Assembly: GCA_034007705.1 (NCBI GenBank)
Contig: JAVEQK010000012.1
Coordinates: 1 to 64,000, forward strand
Origin: UBA10518 sp022837185
Lineage (GTDB): Bacteria; Desulfobacterota; Desulfobulbia; Desulfobulbales; Desulfobulbaceae
Length of the DNA stretch: 64,000 bases
Direction: 5' to 3'
This document shows positions 33,771 through 42,812 of this stretch, one piece after another. The position numbers and the translations under genes are program-made. The notes under the pieces were generated by a model, which ran no database searches, had not been told where the DNA came from, and was given only the letters and a program-made list of their open reading frames with translations. How positions within the stretch are numbered: the first letter of the stretch is position 1; each line of letters begins with the position of its first letter.

Positions 33771-36251
33771 TCAGTTGGTTGACTTGAGTACTCCCTTGAG
33801 TAACGCAGCTGGCTGGGTGGAAATATCAAGAACAATTTCCTCAACACGTGTCCATGTATCAGAATTCCACTCGTTAAGCACGAAGCCGCTGGTGCCGGCA
33901 ACGGCATTGGTTACAGACTCAGGGGTGGCGATATATACAGTTACAATAAGGTCGGTGCCGCTCAATTCCAGCTTAAACAGGTGGTACATTCCTTCCCTGA
34001 GTGTGTATTGCAAACTTTCTGAACCGGAACCGCACCCTGAAGAAGAGATTCCTCCAGTAAATGTTTTGGCGCCGGGAGTTGTTGCGGCCCAACCTTCCCA
34101 TGTCGGCGACGCGGTACAGCTGGAGACGGTGGAGGACTTGGTCACCCCGGCCAGAGTGGCATAAAAGGTGAGGGGAGAGGTTTGGCAGCACACTTGATTT
34201 TCCACGCCCCAGTAGGCTTGGGGCGTTGCCCCGTCCGTGATTGAAGGCAGGAACATGGTCCAGGGGAATTTGTACAGGTGCAGTTTGGCGACAAAGGCAT
34301 CAAGTCCGCCCTGATGCGGCCTGATCGGGTTGCCCCAGGCAGCGGTGCTGTTGCCTGCCAGGTGGACAAAGTCTTCTTCCGCGACTGCGACGGCATTGCT
34401 GAAATCCTCTCCCGCCCCTCCGACAAAGGTGTTTTTCTGCAATATGCCGCTGTTGTCCAGTTTGGCGACAAAGCCGTCGACTTCCCCTATAAAGTTGTTC
34501 AACGGGCTGCCCCAGGCGGCAGAGCTGATGCCCGTAACGTACAGGTTGCCGCTGTCGTCCATGGCGACGCCGGAGTTCCAGTCAATCCCGGGGCCGCCCA
34601 GAAAGGTGTGCCACACGATATTCCCGCCGTCATTCAATTTGGCCGCAAAGACGTCGTCGCTGCCTGCATGGGCACGGAGAGGTGACCCCCATCCGGCGGA
34701 GCTGTCGCCGCCAACATAAATATTCCCGCTGTCATCCACGGCAACCGAGGAGCCGAACGCCAAGGCTCCGAAGCTGTGATCAATATCAGGACCGCCAAGG
34801 AATGTGTGCCATCCTCGATTGCCATTGTTTCCAAGTTTGACGGCAAAGACATCGAAGTTCCCTGAATGATCCCGAATCGGATCCGAGGAACCCCAGTTGA
34901 AGGGAACCGTGCTGTCACCGACTACAACCACATTGTCGTTTTTGTCAACGGCGATGGCATAGGCCGCACATTGATCGCTATCGGCACACCCGCCGGGGGG
35001 GCAGGCCGCTCCGGTGAAGGTGTTCCATTGCAGAGCGCCGTCTGCGCTGTTGAGCCTGGCAACAAAACCGTCAGGCAAGCCGCCGCCGTGCTGGTCGACC
35101 GTCAATGTTTCTCCCCAAGTGTTCGCACTGCCGCCGGCCACGTAGACAGCATTTCCCTTGACGGTTACGGCAAAACCGCGGTCATCTCCCGTCGATCCCA
35201 TAAAAGTATTCCATTCCAAAGTGCCGTCGGAAGCCAGTTTAGCCGCAAAAACGTCATCGGTGGCAGGAACTTCTGTTATGAATTCATTCAGGGGATTATT
35301 GCCCCAGGTTGCGTTGCTTATGCCGGTCACATACACATTGCCGGCTGCGTCGACAGCGATGCCGGTCCCGACATCATCGCCGGTTCCCCCCAGGAAGGTA
35401 TGCCACATCAATTCACCGGTGCCATTGAGCCTGGCAGCATAGGCATCGCTTTCTTCTCCCGTTTCTCCTTCTGTAAAATGACGTTTGGGGGTGGATCCCC
35501 AGGAAACGGAACTGATACCTGTCAGATATACATTGCCGTTCCCGTCCAGGGCGATGGCGGTGGCCGTATCGTTTCCGGATCCGCCCAGGAAGGTGTTCCA
35601 CTGCAGGACCGGATCGATGGTCAGGGGATGGGCCGGATTATAGGGGCCAAGGGAAAAGCCGACTTCAGGCCCGGCGGCCGGGTTCTCGGCAAGACGGAAG
35701 GCAACGGCCACGGGTACCCGGCGGCCGTCGATGTCCTGCCAGGCTGCCGGGGCCGACTCGCGCATCAGGCCCCTCGCGTACTCGATCCGCAGGCTGCCGT
35801 CGGGTTCAAGGTGGACCGGGGCGTTGTAGCGCAGACGTATGTGCGCAGGATCCGCCCCTGGTTGGAGCAGATAGGTGCTGCGGAGGATGCCCCCGTTTGT
35901 CTTGTCGTAGAACAGGGTGATGCCGGGCCACAATCCGGGGTAGGAAACCCGGCCAAGGCTCCCCGATTTACCCTGAGCAGAGGCCGAAGCATCGGCCACG
36001 GGCGTTACCGGCGCAGCGCCGGCAAACTCGACCCTGTATGCATGGTTGCCCCCGACAACGGCGAGGCTGTCCGGCTGAAAGCCCAGCACATGGCCGGCCG
36101 CGGTACGCTGCAGCAGGTCGGGAGGAGCATCAGGCAGCCCGGCCTGCGCGGGCGAAGCCGGTATCAGCAAGACACCGGCGAACAGGAGAAGCATCATGAG
36201 CAACGAACTGATACTGCGTAAGCGGATACGGCCCCAATCTGATCGAGTCAT
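33771..36251 (-). CDS. Secreted SBBP-repeat beta-propeller protein with DUF7948-like N-terminal domain
   Basis: 826 residues from the ATG at 36251, which has GGGAGG upstream. A signal peptide (SSLLMMLLLFAGVLLIPASP, cut near AQA) is followed by a DUF7948-like domain (about 45-240). Seven propeller blades come next, each with WHTFLGG or WNTFLGG and GNVYLTGIS/GNVYVTGIS (SBBP repeats, about 240-680), then a C-terminal domain of about 140 residues with several cysteines. It is probably extracellular or on the cell surface. An open frame continues upstream of 36251, but that is leader and repeat DNA. The role is unknown; such proteins are common in Desulfobacterota. Confidence 0.85.
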   Translation of the reverse strand: MTRSDWGRIRLRSISSLLMMLLLFAGVLLIPASPAQAGLPDAPPDLLQRTAAGHVLGFQPDSLAVVGGNHAYRVEFAGAAPVTPVADASASAQGKSGSLGRVSYPGLWPGITLFYDKTNGGILRSTYLLQPGADPAHIRLRYNAPVHLEPDGSLRIEYARGLMRESAPAAWQDIDGRRVPVAVAFRLAENPAAGPEVGFSLGPYNPAHPLTIDPVLQWNTFLGGSGNDTATAIALDGNGNVYLTGISSVSWGSTPKRHFTEGETGEESDAYAARLNGTGELMWHTFLGGTGDDVGTGIAVDAAGNVYVTGISNATWGNNPLNEFITEVPATDDVFAAKLASDGTLEWNTFMGSTGDDRGFAVTVKGNAVYVAGGSANTWGETLTVDQHGGGLPDGFVARLNSADGALQWNTFTGAACPPGGCADSDQCAAYAIAVDKNDNVVVVGDSTVPFNWGSSDPIRDHSGNFDVFAVKLGNNGNRGWHTFLGGPDIDHSFGALAFGSSVAVDDSGNIYVGGDSSAGWGSPLRAHAGSDDVFAAKLNDGGNIVWHTFLGGPGIDWNSGVAMDDSGNLYVTGISSAAWGSPLNNFIGEVDGFVAKLDNSGILQKNTFVGGAGEDFSNAVAVAEEDFVHLAGNSTAAWGNPIRPHQGGLDAFVAKLHLYKFPWTMFLPSITDGATPQAYWGVENQVCCQTSPLTFYATLAGVTKSSTVSSCTASPTWEGWAATTPGAKTFTGGISSSGCGSGSESLQYTLREGMYHLFKLELSGTDLIVTVYIATPESVTNAVAGTSGFVLNEWNSDTWTRVEEIVLDISTQPAALLKGVLKSTN

Positions 36252-36417
36252 ATTGTTCCTCCCTTTCTCTCCGGTTATTTCGTGGCGAAACTCTTTCAAT
36301 AACCCTGTGCGCTTGCCGGGCGGGCTTTCCCCACGGGCTGCCTTTGGCGATGGAAACACTTCTTCACGGCGCTGTGCGGATAAGTCGGCCGGCTTGGCCT
36401 GCCCATTGGATATTGTA
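36252..36417 (-). promoter_or_regulatory. Long GC-rich leader with possible promoter before the SBBP gene
   Basis: On the minus strand a -10-like TACAAT (36417-36412) is followed by about 160 bases of leader. It has small hairpins (GCC-AAA-GGC; GGTTATT pairing with AATAACC just before the ribosome site). The length and structure suggest a regulatory RNA. I could not match it to a known riboswitch core; GEMM was considered and not convincing. Confidence 0.3.
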
Positions 36418-36490
36418 TCGCGATAGAGTAAATTTTTACAGAGTAATGCGCAGCCAGTCAAAGAATATCCGTCCCGGCTGCACCGGGAAA

Positions 36491-36743
36491 GTCGGCAGGC
36501 ATCAGTCGGCAGCCTGAAGTTTGAAGCCTGCCGGCTTGCCGGTTTGGACATCCCCTCACCCGGCCTCCGGCCACCCTCTCCCCCTGGAGAGGGGATATTG
36601 AAAAAAACTTTCTGCCCGAGAGAGAAGGTGCCCGGAGGGCGGATGAGGGGGAAGCGGGGGGCAGAGAAGATGTTGGGTCGAGCCCAGCGAACCCCAACAA
36701 TTTCCTCAGGTTGTGTTGGAATTTGCGGTATTCACTCCAACCC
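36491..36743. repeat. Repeat cluster: A/F + D + degenerate C
   Basis: GTCGGCAGGCATCAGTCGGC and TTTGAAGCCTGCCGGCTT at 36491-36540; a full module D palindrome at 36552-36651 (CCCCTCACCCGGCC to GGGCGGATGAGGGG); and a degraded module C at 36671-36743 (GCGAACCCCAACAATTTCC, CACTCCAACCCG). Confidence 0.8.
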
Positions 36744-36783
36744 GCTTCTGCTCCGGGAGCCGGCTGGCCTCCCGGAATGTGTT

Positions 36784-37482
36784 TCATGGGACGACCGGTT
36801 GATCCGGTGAGGACGGGGCAAGCAGTTTTCCCGCGTCGGCGGGTTCCAGGCCGAAGTTGTGTGCGATGGCGCTCCAGCTCAGGCCCTCCTGCCGGTGCAG
36901 GGCAAGAATCGCAGCAGGCTCGGTGCCGCTGTGATCGGCAAGAGTCAGGAGCAGGACAATTTCCCGGAGTTCGAGGCCGTCTTGTTGCAATGTTTCAATT
37001 TCCCGGGGTTGCCGGGCAAAGCGCTCCCTGATCATCTTCTCCATGACCCTGCCGGCAGCCTGTTCGTCGGGCATGCCGGAACGGATTTGACCCAGGAGGT
37101 CGTCCGCACCGCCGGGAGGCACGGGCAGCTCCCCGACGGCTTCCTGCCAGGTCCTGCTCTGTTTCAGGGTCAGCAGCCGGTCCACATCCGATCCGGTTTG
37201 CACGGCGATATGCAGGGCGATGAGCAGGTCACTGTTGGACGTCCCGCCCTGCATCTTCATCAGGACGATCTGACGCTTGGCAATGTCGAAATGGGCGGCC
37301 AGGAGGGAATTGAACACGGTTGTGAGCAGATAGGCGTCCGACGAAAACGGATCGGCGGGGTTGTAGGCGCGGTCGCGGAAGCAATGGCAGGCCGCCGTCA
37401 TATTGGCGGAGGCGGCCGGGCCCGGGAAAAGCAGGGCAAGGCCGAGGAGGAAAAAAAACAGGGGGGGAAGTCGGCGTTTCAT
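36784..37482 (-). CDS. Secreted protein of unknown function
   Basis: A 232-residue protein from the ATG at 37482, with signal peptide KRRLPPLFFFLLGLALLFPG cut near ASA. The mature part starts with ACHCFRDRAYNPADPFSSDA, containing a conserved-looking CHCFRDR motif, and the C-terminal half has HRQEGLSWSAIAHNFGLEP, a motif seen in other secreted proteins of sulfate-reducing bacteria. I do not recognise a function. The stop of galE lies just 8 bases upstream, so the two are probably co-transcribed. Confidence 0.65.
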   Translation of the reverse strand: MKRRLPPLFFFLLGLALLFPGPAASANMTAACHCFRDRAYNPADPFSSDAYLLTTVFNSLLAAHFDIAKRQIVLMKMQGGTSNSDLLIALHIAVQTGSDVDRLLTLKQSRTWQEAVGELPVPPGGADDLLGQIRSGMPDEQAAGRVMEKMIRERFARQPREIETLQQDGLELREIVLLLTLADHSGTEPAAILALHRQEGLSWSAIAHNFGLEPADAGKLLAPSSPDQPVVP

Positions 37483-37490
37483 AACAGGTC

Positions 37491-38525
37491 TCAATCACCG
37501 GCAGCGGGTGCCGAAGCGTAGCCGTTGGGATTCTTCACCTGCCAGTTCCAGGCGTCCGCGCACATCTCTTCCAGGCCCAGTTCCGCTTTCCAGCCCAGTT
37601 CCCTCTCGGCCAGCGAGGGATCGGCGTAGCAGCAGGCAATGTCCCCGGGCCGCCGGCCGGTGATCGCATAGTTGATCGTCCTGCCGCTGGCCCTGGAAAA
37701 GGCCTTGACCATGTCCATTACGCTGTGTCCCCGGCCGGTTCCCAGGTTGTAGGTAACCACGCCCGGATCCCCTCCGAGTTTGTCCAGGGCCTTGAGATGG
37801 CCGCGGGCCAGGTCGACGACATGGATATAATCCCGGATGCCCGTGCCGTCGTACGTGTCGTAGTCATTGCCGAAGATGAACAGTTTCTCCAGTTTGCCGA
37901 CCGCCACCTGGGCGATATACGGCATCAGGTTGTTGGGAATGCCGTTGGGGTCCTCGCCGATCTCTCCGCTGCGGTGCGCCCCGACGGGATTGAAATACCG
38001 CAGCAGGGCGACATTCCATGCTGGATCGGCCGCGTGCACATCGCGGAGCAGGTTTTCGATAATGAGCTTGGTCCTGCCGTACGGATTGGTGCAGGACAGG
38101 GGAAAATCCTCGCGGATCGGCACGGTGGAGGGTTCGCCGTATACGGTCGCCGATGAGCTGAACACGAGGTTTTTCACGTTTCGCCGCTGCATGACCTCGC
38201 AGAGGTTGATGGTGCCGACGATGTTGTTTCGGTAGTACAGCAGAGGCCTGGACGTCGACTCTCCGACCGCCTTCAGGCCGGCGAAATGAATGACCGCCCC
38301 GGCGTCGTCGCACACTTCGAAGATGCGGTCCACGGCTTCGATGTCCAGCAGGTCGGTTTCAAAAAAAGCCAGGGGTCTGCCGCTGAGCATCTCAACCCGC
38401 CTGAGGGATTCCTCATGGGAATTGACAAGGTTGTCGATGACCGTAACCTGGTGGCCGGCCTGCAGCAGTTCCAGGCAGGTATGGCTGCCGATATATCCGG
38501 CCCCGCCGGTGACAATGATGTGCAT
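37491..38525 (-). CDS. galE: UDP-glucose 4-epimerase
   Basis: A 344-residue extended SDR enzyme interconverting UDP-glucose and UDP-galactose. NAD-binding GGAGYIGSH, catalytic SSSATVYG and NPYGRTK (Tyr and Lys), RYFNPVGAHRSGEIGEDP, YDGTGIRDYIHV and RRPGDIACCYAD are all present. The length is typical. AAGGAGAAGGA lies just before the ATG. It supplies activated sugars for envelope polysaccharide. Confidence 0.95.
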   Translation of the reverse strand: MHIIVTGGAGYIGSHTCLELLQAGHQVTVIDNLVNSHEESLRRVEMLSGRPLAFFETDLLDIEAVDRIFEVCDDAGAVIHFAGLKAVGESTSRPLLYYRNNIVGTINLCEVMQRRNVKNLVFSSSATVYGEPSTVPIREDFPLSCTNPYGRTKLIIENLLRDVHAADPAWNVALLRYFNPVGAHRSGEIGEDPNGIPNNLMPYIAQVAVGKLEKLFIFGNDYDTYDGTGIRDYIHVVDLARGHLKALDKLGGDPGVVTYNLGTGRGHSVMDMVKAFSRASGRTINYAITGRRPGDIACCYADPSLAERELGWKAELGLEEMCADAWNWQVKNPNGYASAPAAGD

Positions 38526-38748
38526 TCCTTCTCCTTTGCAGAAGTTTGAACCGTCAGATTAGCTGAAATCGTGGAAAAAGGCAACCGCAGCGGCGGGGCG
38601 CAATGCGCCGGCAACCGGTTGCCGGGCCTGCGGCCGCCACCGAAAAGGCGCGGAATTGACCCGCTCTATCCTGTACCATGAAATCCTGATCGACTTCAAA
38701 ATAAAATCCTGATAATATCCAACTGTTGTGATAATTAACAGAGCCAGC

Positions 38749-38778
38749 GAAATCGGGATCGGGATCGACATCGAAAGA
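38749..38778. repeat. Hexamer array (module B)
   Basis: GAAATCGGGATCGGGATCGA and CATCGAAAG in imperfect tandem. Between here and 38889 there is only half of a module C element (GTTGGGGTGAGTTCACGAAC near 38858). Confidence 0.7.
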
Positions 38779-38888
38779 TAATGGTGTCCGGTTGGGAGAA
38801 ACGAAATGTCTCCCATCTGGTGGGGAGTGCAGAAAGGGATTCGTGAAGTTACGGAAGTTGGGGTGAGTTCACGAACCCCCACACAAAA

Positions 38889-38960
38889 CTGCCAACTGCC
38901 GACTGCCGACTGCCGACTCCGGCGCAGCCGGTCCGATTTCGATTGCGATTTTGATAAAAG
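38889..38960. repeat. Heptamers plus hexamers (A + B)
   Basis: ACTGCCAACTGCCGACTGCC at 38889-38920 followed by GATTTCGATTGCGATTTTGA at 38935-38960. The cluster ends about 20 bases before the tautomerase start. Confidence 0.8.
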
Positions 38961-38982
38961 CAAACGTGTGGGAGGTTCAACC

Positions 38983-39168
38983 ATGCCGTACGTCAGCATC
39001 AGAGTGGCCGGGACCCTGACAAGGGACCAGAAGGCGAAAATCGCCGACGGGGTGACCAGGGTGATCGCCACGGAAACCGGCAAGCCGGAAAGCTCGATTT
39101 TGATCTTCATCGATGAGGAAAAGAGGGAAAACATAGCCAGCGGCGGCAAGCTGCTCGACGAAAACTGA
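38983..39168 (+). CDS. 4-oxalocrotonate tautomerase family protein
   Basis: A 61-residue protein starting MPYVSIRVAGTLTRDQKAKI, with the catalytic proline at position 2 (position 1 after methionine removal) and TGKPESSILIFIDE. Size and pattern fit 4-OT/DmpI-type tautomerases. GGGAGG lies upstream of the ATG at 38983. It precedes ligA by two bases and is probably co-transcribed with it. The substrate is unknown. Confidence 0.88.
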   Translation: MPYVSIRVAGTLTRDQKAKIADGVTRVIATETGKPESSILIFIDEEKRENIASGGKLLDEN

Positions 39169-39170
39169 TC

Positions 39171-41192
39171 ATGCCCGGCGACGAGCAGCGCGCCGCGGAG
39201 CGCCTTGCCGAACTGCGCAGGGAAATCAGCTATCATGATCATCGCTATTACGTCCTGGACGACCCGGTCATATCGGATGCCGAATATGACCTGCTGTTCA
39301 GGGAGCTTCTCGAGCTCGAGCAACGGTATCCCCATCTGGTCACTCCTGATTCTCCGAGTCTCAGGGTCGGAGGAGAGCCGCTCTCCGCCTTTGCGGAGGT
39401 GGCGCATCCCTTTCCCATGTACGGCCTGGACAATGTTTTCGACGAGGAGGAGTTCAGGGCCTTTGACCGGAAGGTCAAGCGCTACCTGCAGCGCAATGAG
39501 GAGATAGCCTATTTTGTCGAACCCAAGCTTGACGGCCTGGCGGTGGAACTGATCTATGAGCGGGGCCTGTTCACCCTCGGCTCCACCCGGGGAAACGGCA
39601 TGGTCGGGGAAGACATCACCCCGCAGCTGCGCACCGTCCAGGCCATCCCCCTGCGGCTGCGAGACGTGGGGCGGTCCCTGCCGGAGCAGTTGATCGTCAG
39701 GGGCGAGGTCTATCTCCCCCGCAAGGGTTTTGCCGAACTGAACCGTCAGCGCCTGGAAGAGGGTGAGCCGCTGTTTGCCAACCCCCGCAACGCCGCCGCC
39801 GGGTCCCTGCGGCAGCTTGATCCCCAAATCACGGCCCGGCGGCCCCTGTCCTTTTTCGTCTACGGCGTCGGTGATGCCTCCGTCGTCCCGGTCCGGCGGC
39901 AGAGCGAGCTTATGGACTACTTCGCCGACCTCGGCTTCAGGGTGAACCCGTTCACCAGGAGATGCGAAACCCTGGAAGAGGCGGCCGGCTGGTACCATCA
40001 TCTGCTGGAGATGCGGCATCAACTGGAATACGAGATCGACGGCATCGTGGTCAAGGTGGACTCGTTCGACCTGCAGCATCGGCTCGGCATGACCACCCGG
40101 GCGCCTCGCTGGGCGGTGGCCTGGAAATTTCCCGCCACCCAGGTCACCACCAGGATGACCGGGGTGGAATTCCAGGTCGGCCGCACCGGGGCCGTGACCC
40201 CGGTGGCGATCCTCGAGCCGGTCAATGTCAACGGGGTGACCGTCAGGCGGGCCACCCTGCACAACCAGGATGAAATAGAGCGCAAGGACCTGCGGATCGG
40301 CGACCAGGTGCTGGTCCAGCGGGCCGGCGACGTCATCCCCGAGGTGGTCAAGCCCATCGTCGATGTGCGGACCGGCGGAGAACAGGAAATTCACTTCCCG
40401 CAAAAATGTCCCGAGTGCGGCCACCGGCTGGTACGGCCGGAGAACGAGGCGGTGACCAGGTGCGTCAATCCCCACTGCCCGGCCCAGCGGCTGCGAAGCC
40501 TGATTTACTTCGCCGGCCGGGGCGGGCTGGATATCGAGGGACTGGGCTGGAAAAACATGGAGCAGTTGGTCGCCGCCGGGCTGGTTGCCGATATACCTGA
40601 TATTTTCAAGCTCCGGGTCGAGGATCTGGAAGAGCTTGAAGGGTGGGGCCGGAAATCAGCGGACAACGCGGTCCGGGCAATCCGCTCGTCTGCCAGAACG
40701 AGCCTGGCGAAATTCATCCAGGCCCTGGGCATCCGGTATATCGGCGAGGTGAATGCCGGCCTGCTGGCCCGCCACTTCGGGAGCCTGGAGAAAATAATGG
40801 CGGCAACGCTGCCGGAACTCCTTGAAGTGGAAGGAATCGGCGCTCAGGCCGCCGCCAGTCTGGTCGAGTATTTTTCGGATCCCGCGGTGTGCAGCATGAT
40901 CGCCAGACTGCTGGACTGCGGTCTGGAAATCGTCCCGGAGCGGACCGAGGGGCAGCAGCTTGCCGGCCGGGTTTTTCTTTTTACCGGCACCCTGTCGGCG
41001 ATGTCGAGAAATGAAGCCAAGCAGAGGGTCAAGGCCCTGGGAGGCCAGGTCGTTTCAGCCATCAGCCGTAGGGTGACCGACCTGGTTGCGGGCGACAAGC
41101 CGGGGAGCAAGCTGACGGAAGCTGAAAAGCTGGGGATCAGGATCCTCGGCGAGGAAGAGTTTAACCGGATCATTGGACAGCAGGGTGGATGA
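39171..41192 (+). CDS. ligA: NAD-dependent DNA ligase
   Basis: A 673-residue ligase sealing nicks with NAD+. Domains: Ia (YYVLDDPVISDAEYD), adenylation with Lys119 in EPKLDGLAVEL, OB fold (GRTGAVTPVAILEPV), four-cysteine zinc finger (CPECGHRL and CVNPHC), helix-hairpin-helix region (IRYIGEVNAGLLARHFG) and C-terminal BRCT (FTGTLSAMSRNEAK, GDKPGSKLTEAEKLGI). Complete and of normal length. It overlaps the acylphosphatase start (ATGA). Confidence 0.97.
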   Translation: MPGDEQRAAERLAELRREISYHDHRYYVLDDPVISDAEYDLLFRELLELEQRYPHLVTPDSPSLRVGGEPLSAFAEVAHPFPMYGLDNVFDEEEFRAFDRKVKRYLQRNEEIAYFVEPKLDGLAVELIYERGLFTLGSTRGNGMVGEDITPQLRTVQAIPLRLRDVGRSLPEQLIVRGEVYLPRKGFAELNRQRLEEGEPLFANPRNAAAGSLRQLDPQITARRPLSFFVYGVGDASVVPVRRQSELMDYFADLGFRVNPFTRRCETLEEAAGWYHHLLEMRHQLEYEIDGIVVKVDSFDLQHRLGMTTRAPRWAVAWKFPATQVTTRMTGVEFQVGRTGAVTPVAILEPVNVNGVTVRRATLHNQDEIERKDLRIGDQVLVQRAGDVIPEVVKPIVDVRTGGEQEIHFPQKCPECGHRLVRPENEAVTRCVNPHCPAQRLRSLIYFAGRGGLDIEGLGWKNMEQLVAAGLVADIPDIFKLRVEDLEELEGWGRKSADNAVRAIRSSARTSLAKFIQALGIRYIGEVNAGLLARHFGSLEKIMAATLPELLEVEGIGAQAAASLVEYFSDPAVCSMIARLLDCGLEIVPERTEGQQLAGRVFLFTGTLSAMSRNEAKQRVKALGGQVVSAISRRVTDLVAGDKPGSKLTEAEKLGIRILGEEEFNRIIGQQGG

Positions 41193-41470
41193 CAATGAAG
41201 AGCAGACGGGTGCACGTGATCGTGCACGGCCTTGTTCAGGGAGTGTTTTTTCGGGATTACACCAGGAGACAGGCATGGATACTGGAAGTCAACGGCTGGG
41301 TCCGCAACCGGCGCGACGGGACCGTTGAAGCGGTGATCGAGGGAGAGGAGGACAGGGTGGCGGCGATGATTGACTGGCTGCACACGGGGTCCCCCCATTC
41401 GGTGGTCGAATCCGTTGACGTCCGGGACGAAGAACCCCTCGGTGAGAAAGGGTTTGATATCAGGTACTGA
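41189..41470 (+). CDS. acyP: Acylphosphatase
   Basis: A 93-residue acylphosphatase hydrolysing carboxyl-phosphate mixed anhydrides. The signature GLVQGVFFRDYTRRQA carries the phosphate-binding arginine and NGWVRNRRDGTVE the catalytic asparagine. The ATG at 41189 overlaps the ligA stop; an ATG at 41195 is also possible. Confidence 0.93.
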   Translation: MTMKSRRVHVIVHGLVQGVFFRDYTRRQAWILEVNGWVRNRRDGTVEAVIEGEEDRVAAMIDWLHTGSPHSVVESVDVRDEEPLGEKGFDIRY

Positions 41471-41506
41471 TTTCCCGCAAATACAGCGCAGCAGAAAGAG
41501 AGAGGA

Positions 41507-41758
41507 ATGAAAAAAGTTCAGATGCCGTCCGGCAGGCCCCTGGGGAGGATTGTCTGCCCGCATTGCGGCAATGACAGGGAATTCATCGAGGTTGCCCGCA
41601 ATGTCGTTGTGACCACGAAGTATGTGCAGAACAATGACGGCAGCTTTACCCCCGTAGAGGACGACAGCGAGGTGACGGGCAAGGTTGAGCTCTACTGCGG
41701 CGAATGCGACGCCGATGTCAGTTTTTTCCACGACCACCTGACCGAGATGCTCTTCTGA
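41507..41758 (+). CDS. Small zinc-ribbon protein
   Basis: An 83-residue protein with two cysteine pairs (Cys17/Cys20 in CPHCG and Cys64/Cys67 in CGEC) that should bind one zinc, separated by a strand-rich stretch EVARNVVVTTKYVQNNDGSF. I do not recognise a named family. GAGAGAGG precedes the ATG. It is followed after two bases by the ATP-grasp gene, so the two are probably expressed together. Confidence 0.75.
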   Translation: MKKVQMPSGRPLGRIVCPHCGNDREFIEVARNVVVTTKYVQNNDGSFTPVEDDSEVTGKVELYCGECDADVSFFHDHLTEMLF

Positions 41759-41760
41759 CC

Positions 41761-42528
41761 ATGGCCCCCCGGATAATTCACGACAACGATTCACTGTTCG
41801 ACCGGTATCACGAACTGGCGGCAGGGGATATCGTTGTCGGCAGGGTGCGGCTGCGGCGCGGAGAGGAGCACCTGCTTCTCGACCTGGAGGCGCGGGGGAT
41901 CAAGCTTGTCCCCTCCGCGACCGCGCAGCTCTGCAGCCGCTCCAAGGTGTTCCAGGCAAGAATTCTGGATCGCTTCATGGTGCCCGGCACGGCGCCGGTT
42001 TATGACCCGCACGACCTGATGCGCCTGCTCACCGAATACGGCCGCCGGGGCGTGGGCCGGACTGTCTGCAAGCTTGACCGGGCAAACGGCGGCCAGGGAG
42101 TACTGCTGTTCCCGTCGTTGGAGGACGTCTACAATCAGGCCGTTCCCGGTTCGCTGCCCTTTCCCTTTGTCGTCCAGCCGTTTGTCGACGGGAGCCGGGA
42201 CGTCCGGGTTGTCCTGCTGGGAGAGTACGTGGAGGCCTATGAACGGCGGAATCCCGGAAATTTCCGGCATAATCTGCATTGCGGAGGAGAAAGCATCCCA
42301 TGGGAACCGGGCCGGAAAGAGCTTGATCTCTGCCGGCAGGCCATGGAAAGGGCGGGCTTTCTCTACGCCCATGTTGACGTGCTGGTTGCGCCCGATGGCG
42401 CGGTGTATCTGAATGAAATAAATCTGCGGGGCGGGTTGCGGGGGGCGGCGATCGGCCAGCGGGAATATCTCCAGGCGGTCGACCTGATCCATTCCCGGGT
42501 GCTGGCTGGACTGCGGAAAGAAACCTGA
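41761..42528 (+). CDS. ATP-grasp (RimK-like) family protein
   Basis: A 255-residue protein with ATP-grasp features: CKLDRANGGQGVLLFPS (ATP loop), FPFVVQPFVDGSRDVRVVLL, YERRNPGNFRHNLHCGG and VYLNEINLRGG (metal-binding Glu/Asn). This resembles RimK-type peptide or amino-acid ligases and glutathione synthetase-like enzymes. The substrate cannot be read from sequence. The ATG at 41761 lies two bases after the zinc-ribbon gene. Confidence 0.78.
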   Translation: MAPRIIHDNDSLFDRYHELAAGDIVVGRVRLRRGEEHLLLDLEARGIKLVPSATAQLCSRSKVFQARILDRFMVPGTAPVYDPHDLMRLLTEYGRRGVGRTVCKLDRANGGQGVLLFPSLEDVYNQAVPGSLPFPFVVQPFVDGSRDVRVVLLGEYVEAYERRNPGNFRHNLHCGGESIPWEPGRKELDLCRQAMERAGFLYAHVDVLVAPDGAVYLNEINLRGGLRGAAIGQREYLQAVDLIHSRVLAGLRKET

Positions 42529-42639
42529 GAGTGTTCCGCCTGCGGTTCGGGGGGTGGGAAGTGGCAGCGCCCCACCCCGCTGCGGGGACGAATGAGCGGA
42601 ATCAAATGTTTGCGCTGCCGGCTGTGCAGGGAAAAATTC

Positions 42640-42719
42640 GTAGGTCGGGGTGAGCTTGCGAACCCCGACACAAAGCTCGTGGGAATTGTTGGAGTTCGCG
42701 AGCTCACTCCAACCTACGA
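42640..42719. repeat. REP-like palindrome, module C
   Basis: GTAGGTCGGGGTGAGC at one end and GCTCACTCCAACCTAC at the other, with GCGAACCCCGACA and GGAATTGTTGGAGTTCGCGA inside. It lies between the ATP-grasp gene and dsrC. Positions 42529-42639 hold nothing recognisable. Confidence 0.85.
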
Positions 42720-42812
42720 AACTGCGACCTATCTGTTTGATCTACCGTTATGTTGTTGATGAGTCCGGAGTTTGCCGACAGGGCTGGATGGGATGAAGGC
42801 GCAGGAGATGTC

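Noticed and set aside
36252..36417. GEMM (cyclic di-GMP) riboswitch in the SBBP leader
   Set aside because: CGCACAG and a GCCAAAGGC stretch are present, but the invariant GACGCAAAGCC core and the P3 tetraloop-receptor pattern are not convincing.
36252..36551. 100-residue N-terminal extension of the SBBP protein
   Set aside because: It would bury the signal peptide and is encoded by leader and repeat DNA; the ATG at 36251 has a strong GGGAGG site.
38559..40475. Long minus-strand open frame covering the repeat cluster and ligA
   Set aside because: Its sequence is the antisense of ligA plus repeat DNA and shows no motif; ligA on the + strand is certain.
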